From: Collimonas sp. OK242
GTDB lineage: Bacteria; Pseudomonadota; Gammaproteobacteria; Burkholderiales; Burkholderiaceae_D
DNA length: 45,493 nucleotides
Direction of reading: 5' to 3'
NCBI RefSeq assembly: GCF_900107095.1
Contig: NZ_FNOR01000024.1
Location: 1-45,493 of the forward strand
Shown piece after piece: positions 40,496 to 45,493 of the stretch (position 1 is its first letter; each line of letters opens with the position of its first letter). The notes beneath the pieces are model-generated. The model made no database searches, was not told the DNA's origin, and saw only the letters and a program-made list of their open reading frames with translations. A program made the translations under genes and the position numbers.

Positions 40496-41299
40496 CTACC
40501 GCCGGTTTCGACTCAGTTCCAGGAAGGTAATCAAGCGCTGCAAGCTTGCCTCCTTGGCTTTCGGCAAAGTCAAAAAGCGGCAACCGAAGTGATAAATCGG
40601 ATCGTTGAAGGTTTGGCTGTTGTGAACGAAGGTGATTCTCAGCTCTGATTGCATCGCGCCGAGATCACGATAATCAAATGTAGCGTCTGTCAACGCCATC
40701 CCGATTGCCAGTTCGCCTGTGCTGGCATCGGTGGAGCGCAGCCGGATACCGGTCAGAGACAGATCGACAATATCGAAGCTTATGCGCCGCTTGTCGGGCA
40801 AGGTGGCGGTGCAGATGTACGGGTTGGCGATGGGGGTTTCGACACGAAAATGTTCGCGTCGCTGTATGCGGTACAGATTTTTGGGAAGCTGTGATTTGAA
40901 CGCCGGCAAACCGTCATGCAGGTGCGGCTGCGGCCGGCCGCAAACGAATTGGATATGGACGCCCGATTGCATGCCGGAAAACAGGTTTTCGTCGGATTCC
41001 TGCAAACGCAGGTTTTCTGCTTCGCTGGCGCCGTAATCGTAAAGGAAGGTCCCAGCGCGTTCGTCTACCGCCAGGATACGGGTGACGATACGCTCGCCAT
41101 ACCTCCCAAACGCGACATTCAGGAAATCCATTTGGCGCACGAATTTGCGTAGCACGTTCGCGATCTCTTTCGGATTCGAGATCCGGAAATCCTCAAGCGC
41201 GGCCAACGATGCGGTCAGCGTTGAAGGCCGGTACGTCTCTACCCCTACGCCTGATCCCGCTTCTACCCCTGTTTCTGATACCCGATTGGTTGTTGTCAT
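40496..41299 (-). CDS. YcgR-like PilZ domain c-di-GMP effector (flagellar brake family)
   Basis: A 267-residue protein from the ATG at 41299, which has GGAAATAAA upstream; a TTG at 41320 would extend it. An N-terminal YcgR domain (NPKEIANVLRKFVRQMDFLN, residues 42-61) is followed by a PilZ domain with the c-di-GMP-binding RxxxR (R148-R152 in QRREHFRV) and DLSLTGIRL (179-187). Both binding motifs are intact. YcgR-type proteins slow flagellar motors when c-di-GMP is high. The first 30 residues are Ser/Thr/Gly-rich and probably disordered. A decayed GGDEF gene lies upstream on the same strand. Confidence 0.88.
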   Translation of the reverse strand: MTTTNRVSETGVEAGSGVGVETYRPSTLTASLAALEDFRISNPKEIANVLRKFVRQMDFLNVAFGRYGERIVTRILAVDERAGTFLYDYGASEAENLRLQESDENLFSGMQSGVHIQFVCGRPQPHLHDGLPAFKSQLPKNLYRIQRREHFRVETPIANPYICTATLPDKRRISFDIVDLSLTGIRLRSTDASTGELAIGMALTDATFDYRDLGAMQSELRITFVHNSQTFNDPIYHFGCRFLTLPKAKEASLQRLITFLELSRNRR

Positions 41300-41393
41300 T
41301 TTATTTCCAATATCTATCAAAATCCCATCCCGGCGTAAGGATGCCGCAGATTGTGAAATTTGTTGTAAATATTTGCAAATTTGAGACAGTTTT

Positions 41394-41833
41394 TTAGAGA
41401 TTATCCGGCTGTTTCAGCATGCCATAGCTGAAAATCCTGCGCATCGCCACTTCAGCAAGGTCGGCGCGCATACGCTGGCCGCATGCTTTCGCAGTTGCGT
41501 GGTTGGCATAATTCAGCGGCACGACGAACTCCTCCCCGCCGCACCACATCGCCGATGCGCCCTGGCGAAAAACTGAGGTGTGCGATCGCCGGCCTCGTGT
41601 CCGCGGCTGTCGTTGATCTGCTTAAAATGGTCGAGGTCCAACACCAGCGCAGCGAGCGGCTGGTCATAGCGCACGCTGTTTTCCAGTTCGACGTGGGATT
41701 GCCCAAGGCTACACAAGGACCGCTCCCGCTTCACGAAGCATAACGAAACGGGCTGCGGCGTCAAGACTGATCTCAGATCCCTTCTATGCGTTGCATTTGA
41801 GTTTATCCGTTCATCGGCGATCACGGATATCAC
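41394..41833 (-). pseudogene. degenerate GGDEF (diguanylate cyclase) pseudogene
   Basis: Minus-strand pieces of a GGDEF domain are spread over three reading frames. One frame has RYDQPLAALVLDLDHFKQIN then DSRGHEAGD; a second has IGDVVRRGG. A third has GGEEFVVPLNYANHATAKA and runs to a TAA at 41394-41396 (GGEEF encoded at 41526-41540). So there are at least two frameshifts between the metal-binding part and the signature. The C-terminal part ends early, without the family's TxSxG segment. The N-terminal portion is unrecognisable. It was probably a c-di-GMP synthase and is now inactive. Confidence 0.85.
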
Positions 41834-42017
41834 CTTGTATCTCTACAGTTTCTGCATAAATTCGCAAGAAAGAAACAGCGCGAAGCAATTCCCGATTATT
41901 CCGTATACAAACTTTCCACCCAGACATAAAATCCTGTGCCTGGCGTGCGTTGCCGTAGCGCCGCTCGCCGTTGAAAAATAGATATGGGTTCGTTCAATTA
42001 ATTCTGGGAGTCGTCTT

Positions 42018-42833
42018 GTGAAGCGTTACACCGGTGTATTTGCATGTATTCTTGTCTACTCCATTGCCTTGGCTGGCACCCTGCTGCCGGCCCGCGAAAG
42101 CCGCGCCGATGCACTGGAAGATGTGCAAAATCGCCGCGCGATACGCATCGCCGTGCCTAAAGATACGCCGCCGTTCGGCTCAGCAAATCAATACAAGGCA
42201 CTGGAAGGATTTGATGTATCGATCGCCAGGATGATCTCGCTGGAACTGGGCGTCAAGCTGGATATGGTGCCATTGGATAGCGGCGAGCGCATCCCTGCGC
42301 TATTGAACCGGCATGTCGATCTGGTCATCTCCAGCCTGGGTAAAAATGCGGAACGCCAAAAGCAGATCGATTTTTCACAGGCTTACGCGCCGTTCTATCT
42401 AGGCGTCTTCGGCGCCCCGAATCTCGACGTCAAGAATGCTGCGGGATTGGCTGGCAAGAGCATCGCAGTGCTCAAAGGCTCGATCGAGGACGGCGAGTTG
42501 AGCAAGATTGCACCGGCGTCGACCAATATCAAACGCTTCGCCACCGAACCGGAGGCCGTGAAATCGTATTTGCAAGGTGAATCCACATTGCTGGCCGCAG
42601 GTAATGTCCTGATTTCCGCCTTTAGCAAAGAGCAAGTGGAAGCAACCCAGCTGAAAATCGTGCTGAAGGACTCGCCCTGCTTTATCGGCGTTAACAAAAA
42701 CGAACCTGCCTTGCTCGCTAAGGTCAACACCATGCTGAGCCGCATCAAGCAAAACGGCATGCTCAACGTCAATTCTCAGCGCTGGTTCAAAGTGCCGTTG
42801 CCGGAGAGCGTGTTGCATAGCGCTGTCGAGTAA
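42018..42833 (+). CDS. periplasmic amino-acid-binding protein (SBP family 3), orphan
   Basis: A 271-residue protein from a GTG at 42018 with GGGAG upstream. Signal peptide to about residue 31 (ESRADA). The mature part is a solute-binding protein family 3 fold: RIAVPKDTPPFGS, LEGFDVSIARMIS, VDLVISSLGKNAERQKQIDF and SIAVLKGSIEDGELS. It should bind a polar amino acid or related solute in the periplasm. No permease or ATPase gene is adjacent, so it may serve a remote transporter or a sensor. A terminator follows. Confidence 0.88.
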   Translation: MKRYTGVFACILVYSIALAGTLLPARESRADALEDVQNRRAIRIAVPKDTPPFGSANQYKALEGFDVSIARMISLELGVKLDMVPLDSGERIPALLNRHVDLVISSLGKNAERQKQIDFSQAYAPFYLGVFGAPNLDVKNAAGLAGKSIAVLKGSIEDGELSKIAPASTNIKRFATEPEAVKSYLQGESTLLAAGNVLISAFSKEQVEATQLKIVLKDSPCFIGVNKNEPALLAKVNTMLSRIKQNGMLNVNSQRWFKVPLPESVLHSAVE

Positions 42834-42860
42834 GGCGGCGGGGCCGCGCTGGAACGAATT

Positions 42861-42893
42861 AAAAAGGGATTCCGCGGCAGGGATCCCTTTTTC
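42861..42893 (+). terminator. terminator of the SBP gene
   Basis: AAAAAGGGATtCC-gcggcag-GGATCCCTTTTT, a G/C-rich stem with one bulge and a T-run, about 30 bp after the stop. Confidence 0.85.
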
Positions 42894-43045
42894 GTTTGTC
42901 GGGTAAGCTCATTTATTAAGCGTCGTATTAAGCTTGTGTATGGTTGACACCGCAAATGTGGCTACCGTGAAACGCATCGCGCAATTTGTCGCGGCAGATG
43001 TGATAAATTCGGCCAACGATCTGGAAGATAAGCAGGAGAAAACAT

Positions 43046-43372
43046 ATGCCAAGCGCCCGCCTGAATGGCGAAATCATCACCGACTGGGATAGCTTTCATA
43101 CCGAATGCGCGGAGGTATTCGGTTTCCCCGAGTTCTATGGCCGCAGCATGAATGCCTGGATCGATTGCCTCAGTTATTTGCGCGACGAAGACGGCATGAG
43201 CAAGTTCCGCTTGCAGGAAAACGAGGTGCTGAACATTGAGGTATTGCACAGCGAAAAACTGCGCCAGCAAGCCGCCGAGATCATCGAAGAATTGGAATTT
43301 TGCGTCGCTGCGATCAATGAACGCTACGAGGACTATGGCGAAAAGCCGGCGTTAACGCTGACGCTGCGGTGA
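43046..43372 (+). CDS. barstar-family protein (orphan RNase inhibitor-like)
   Basis: A 108-residue protein with CAGGAG upstream of the ATG. The barstar core FGFPEFYGRSMNAWIDCLSYL (residues about 25-45) matches the family's first helix and the conserved W/D/L pattern. The C-terminus is typical (REL-like YEDYGEKPALTLTL). Classical barstar inhibits the secreted RNase barnase. No barnase or other RNase toxin gene is adjacent; the next gene is a GNAT enzyme on the other strand. It may be an immunity remnant, protection against foreign RNase toxins, or a repurposed regulator. Confidence 0.85.
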   Translation: MPSARLNGEIITDWDSFHTECAEVFGFPEFYGRSMNAWIDCLSYLRDEDGMSKFRLQENEVLNIEVLHSEKLRQQAAEIIEELEFCVAAINERYEDYGEKPALTLTLR

Positions 43373-43379
43373 AGTAGGG

Positions 43380-43835
43380 CTAGCGCGATGGGCGCAGATA
43401 ATAAATGTCCCATTCCTCTTCTGCGAGAAATTCAAAGCCATTGCGCTGGTAGAAACGATTGGAGTCGCTCCCCCTCAGGGCGCCTACGCGCAGTGGCATT
43501 GACTGCTCATCTGCTTCCTTGAAGATTTGCGCGAGCACCGCTGCCCCAATCCCCTGCCCCTGACTGCCAGGACGAATATAGAGATGATCCAGCAGCAACT
43601 GGTCCTGGGCTGGTTTGACTACGACAAAACCGACTTTCAGCTCGTTCGCTATTACGTGCCGCGTATGTGGGACTGAAAAATTGGAACGGAACCGTTCTCT
43701 CGCCCGAACCGGATCAAAACGGCCGATGCGTTCAAGGCTCTCACGCATGGCGGCTATGCGCAATGCGACCAGTTCTTCGAAATCGCCTTCAACTGCCTGG
43801 ACCAGCGTGATGAGTGATTGGTTCGATGCGGACAT
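43380..43835 (-). CDS. GNAT-family N-acetyltransferase
   Basis: A 151-residue GNAT protein with the acetyl-CoA-binding loop in LYIRPGSQGQGIGAAVL (Q/R-x-x-G-x-G/A) and a C-terminal FYQRNGFEFLAEEEWDIYYL, typical of single-domain GNAT enzymes. It transfers acetyl from acetyl-CoA to an unknown amine substrate. It is convergent with the barstar-like gene (7 bp between ends) and divergent from the patatin gene. Confidence 0.9.
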   Translation of the reverse strand: MSASNQSLITLVQAVEGDFEELVALRIAAMRESLERIGRFDPVRARERFRSNFSVPHTRHVIANELKVGFVVVKPAQDQLLLDHLYIRPGSQGQGIGAAVLAQIFKEADEQSMPLRVGALRGSDSNRFYQRNGFEFLAEEEWDIYYLRPSR

Positions 43836-43992
43836 GTGCGCTTTCAGAATGTGCGTTTAATTGATCCGGCAATTTTATCTGAATCTCTGAATCCTGGATC
43901 GCCCCGCCCCTGAGCGCTGGCGCGCCGATGCATGCTGGAGTACGCTATATACGTCGCCATGTACCGCCTATGGCCGTTCACAGGTTACCGCT

Positions 43993-44838
43993 ATGGAAAA
44001 GACTGCATTTGTATTCGCCGGCGGTGGAAGTCTTGGTGCAATTGAAGCTGGCATGTTGCGAGAACTGATCGCTTCAGGTGTACGCCCCGATTTCCTGGTC
44101 GGCGCCTCTGCCGGTGCGATCAATAGTGTGTTTTTCGCCTATCAGCCACATACGGCCGGCACGATGCGTCTGGAGTTTTTGTGGCGGGGAATCCGGCGCC
44201 GGCAGATCCTGCCTTGGTCGATTCTTTCGGTGCTTGGCGCCGCCCGCGGTACGCATCTGGTCAATCCGGCGAAGTTGCGCAGCCTTCTTTATGAACATTT
44301 CGGTAATCGTACGCTGGAAGATGCCGATCTTCCGGTTCATGTGGTCGCCACCGAGATGAAAACCGGCAATGAAATTGTTATTTCCACCGGGCCGGCGGTC
44401 GATGCGGTATTGGCAAGCACGGCTATTCCGGGCGTCTTTCCACCGGTCTCTGTAGACGGAAACATGCTGATCGATGGCGGTGTCGCCAACAATACGCCTA
44501 TCTCTACCGCGATACGGCTTGGGGCAACACGCGTCATCGTGCTTGCCACCGGTTTCACCTGCGCCGAGCGACGGCAACCGAAAGGCGCGCTTGAGCACGC
44601 CATGAGCGCGCTCAATTTGCTGGTTGCACGTCAATTGGTATCTGATCTGGAACGTTGGGCATCACATGCTGCAATAGCTGTGGTTGCTCCGCTATGTCCG
44701 CTGGACGTCTCGCCGTACGACTATAGCCAGTGCGGCCTGCTGATAGACCGGGCGGCGGCGGAAACCCGTCGCTGGCTGGAGGCCGGCGGACTGGATAGCC
44801 ACGATATTCCCGGGTCGCTCAGGCCGCATTCGCATTGA
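43993..44838 (+). CDS. patatin-like phospholipase
   Basis: A 281-residue patatin-fold hydrolase. The oxyanion loop is AGGGSLGAIEAG (residues 9-20), the nucleophile elbow is GASAG (Ser in residues 37-41), and the catalytic Asp is in LIDGGVANNTP. There is no signal peptide or membrane helix, so it is probably cytoplasmic. The family acts on acyl esters of phospholipids or similar lipids; RssA-like and defence-effector members are known. No cyclase or other defence gene is nearby, so a housekeeping lipase is the simpler reading. A shared terminator follows, then the rRNA operon. Confidence 0.9.
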   Translation: MEKTAFVFAGGGSLGAIEAGMLRELIASGVRPDFLVGASAGAINSVFFAYQPHTAGTMRLEFLWRGIRRRQILPWSILSVLGAARGTHLVNPAKLRSLLYEHFGNRTLEDADLPVHVVATEMKTGNEIVISTGPAVDAVLASTAIPGVFPPVSVDGNMLIDGGVANNTPISTAIRLGATRVIVLATGFTCAERRQPKGALEHAMSALNLLVARQLVSDLERWASHAAIAVVAPLCPLDVSPYDYSQCGLLIDRAAAETRRWLEAGGLDSHDIPGSLRPHSH

Positions 44839-44912
44839 TGGGAATTAATCAAAAGCTGGCGATGTAGTGGCCAGTAATACGATGCTGCCCAAACAAACCG
44901 AATCTCCAAAGC

Positions 44913-44947
44913 AAAAACCCTCTGAACGTTGGTTCAGAGGGTTTTTT
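44913..44947. terminator. bidirectional terminator between patatin gene and rRNA operon
   Basis: AAACCCTCTGAAC-gttg-GTTCAGAGGGTTT, a perfect 13-bp stem with T-runs on both strands (TTTTTT on plus, TTTTTG on minus). It ends the patatin transcript on the plus strand and the rrn transcript, just after 5S, on the minus strand. Confidence 0.92.
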
Positions 44948-44954
44948 AATAAAA

Positions 44955-45068
44955 GCCTGACGATGACCTACTTTCACACTGGTTGCAGCACTATCATCGG
45001 CGCAAAGTCGTTTCACGGTCCTGTTCGGGATGGGAAGGGGTGGTACCAACTCGCTATGGTCATCAGGC
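44955..45068 (-). rRNA. rrf: 5S ribosomal RNA
   Basis: On the minus strand the sequence begins GCCTGATGACCATAGCGAG, contains CCCATCCCGAACAG (loop B region) and GATGATAGTG, and ends GTCAGGC, which pairs with the 5' GCCTGAT to form helix I. About 114 nt, the usual size; exact ends may differ by one or two bases. Confidence 0.95.
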
Positions 45069-45253
45069 ATAACTTGTAACCGTTGTTCGTTCTCCAGGTG
45101 GAGCAACGCGCAACGCAATCTAGAAGAAGTAGTTTTTTATACCGGACTCACTGTTGTTTTCACAGCAGAGCGAGTCCGGTTGGGTATGAATGTCCAAACG
45201 GTGATTTGATTCACCTTGGCAAACAAATAAGCTCATCATATAACCTGCTAAGG

Positions 45254-45493
45254 TTATAGGGACAAGCCTCACGGGCAATTAGTACTGGTTAGCTTAACGT
45301 ATTACTACGCTTCCACACCCAGCCTATCAACGTCCTGGTCTCGAACGACCCTTTAGGGGAATCTAGTTCCCGGGAAATATCATCTCAAGGCAAGTTTCCC
45401 GCTTAGATGCTTTCAGCGGTTATCTCTTCCGAACTTAGCTACCCGGCAATGCCACTGGCGTGACAACCGGTACACCAGAGGTTCGTCCACTCC
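45254..45493 (-). rRNA. rrl: 23S ribosomal RNA, 3' end (partial)
   Basis: On the minus strand the last part of 23S is recognisable: GGTGTACCAGCCGTG-like domain VI sequence, then AAGCGTAGTAATACGTTAAG, TAACCAGTACTAATTGCC and CGTGAGGCTTG. The 3' end is placed near 45254 by analogy and is uncertain by several bases. The rest lies beyond the window. The 185-bp spacer to 5S shows no tRNA. Confidence 0.93.

Noticed and set aside
43046-43835. Barstar-like and GNAT genes as a toxin-antitoxin pair
   Set aside because: They are convergent, not an operon; the GNAT protein lacks features of TacT-type toxins and barstar does not inhibit acetyltransferases.
43993-44838. Patatin protein as a CBASS-type defence effector
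   Set aside because: No nucleotide cyclase or accessory gene is adjacent. The nearest GGDEF remnant is a decayed c-di-GMP cyclase, not a CD-NTase.
45069-45253. Possible tRNA in the 23S-5S spacer
   Set aside because: No cloverleaf or TTCGANTC-type T-arm is visible on the minus strand.

Overview
The window reads as a chromosomal segment of a betaproteobacterium, order Burkholderiales, most likely family Oxalobacteraceae (Collimonas/Herbaspirillum/Janthinobacterium-like). This rests on the protein sequences, on the conserved block gyrA-serC-pheA-hisC-tyrA-aroA-cmk-rpsA-ihfB-lapA-lapB-ugd-hldE, on ompA-ubiG-gph lying next to gyrA, and on a one-piece tmRNA with tag ANDNSYALAA. The genus is an inference; no 16S sequence is present.

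Layout. 1-2110 is an accessory-looking stretch: the 5' end of a trimeric autotransporter adhesin (minus strand, cut by the window edge), a truncated DUF4019 protein and about 1 kb of AT-rich DNA with no convincing gene. 2111-4214 (minus) holds the ribosome-assembly GTPase YlqF/RbgA and a histone-deacetylase-family hydrolase. 4438-9681 (plus) is a tight run MoxR ATPase - DUF58 - TgpA-like transglutaminase - MltB, probably an envelope-maintenance operon. 9684-12671 carries yaeQ, a DUF1415 gene, a small helix-turn-helix protein behind a 400-bp AT-rich leader, and cysM. 12875-32638 (minus) is a long block: an exported ComEA-like protein; heptose kinase, UDP-glucose dehydrogenase and LapB/LapA (LPS and envelope precursors); IHF-beta and ribosomal protein S1; CMP kinase; a large SWIM-SNF2 helicase; then aroA-tyrA-hisC-pheA-serC (shikimate, aromatic amino acid and serine/pyridoxine biosynthesis) and gyrA.

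32908-39915 (plus) carries two tandem OmpA-like genes, ubiG, gph and a 1220-residue DUF748/AsmA-like protein. It is followed by ssrA (tmRNA) with a recognisable promoter and terminator. 40496-44838 is a mixed region: a YcgR/PilZ c-di-GMP effector, a clearly degenerate GGDEF (diguanylate cyclase) pseudogene, an orphan periplasmic amino-acid-binding protein, an orphan barstar-like protein, a GNAT acetyltransferase and a patatin-like phospholipase. The window ends in the distal part of an rRNA operon on the minus strand (5S complete, 3' end of 23S), which appears to share a bidirectional terminator with the patatin gene.

No CRISPR array, integrase, transposase or tRNA was recognised. I found no clearly undescribed multi-gene system. 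The points most worth a second look are: a family of 10-12-bp tandem repeats in short spacers just upstream of several minus-strand genes; alanine at the quinolone-resistance position 83 of GyrA; the repeat-rich ompA upstream region; the leader of the small HTH gene; the decayed GGDEF gene beside a PilZ protein; and an OmpA-like fold that seems to be split by an insertion at the end of the DUF748 protein.
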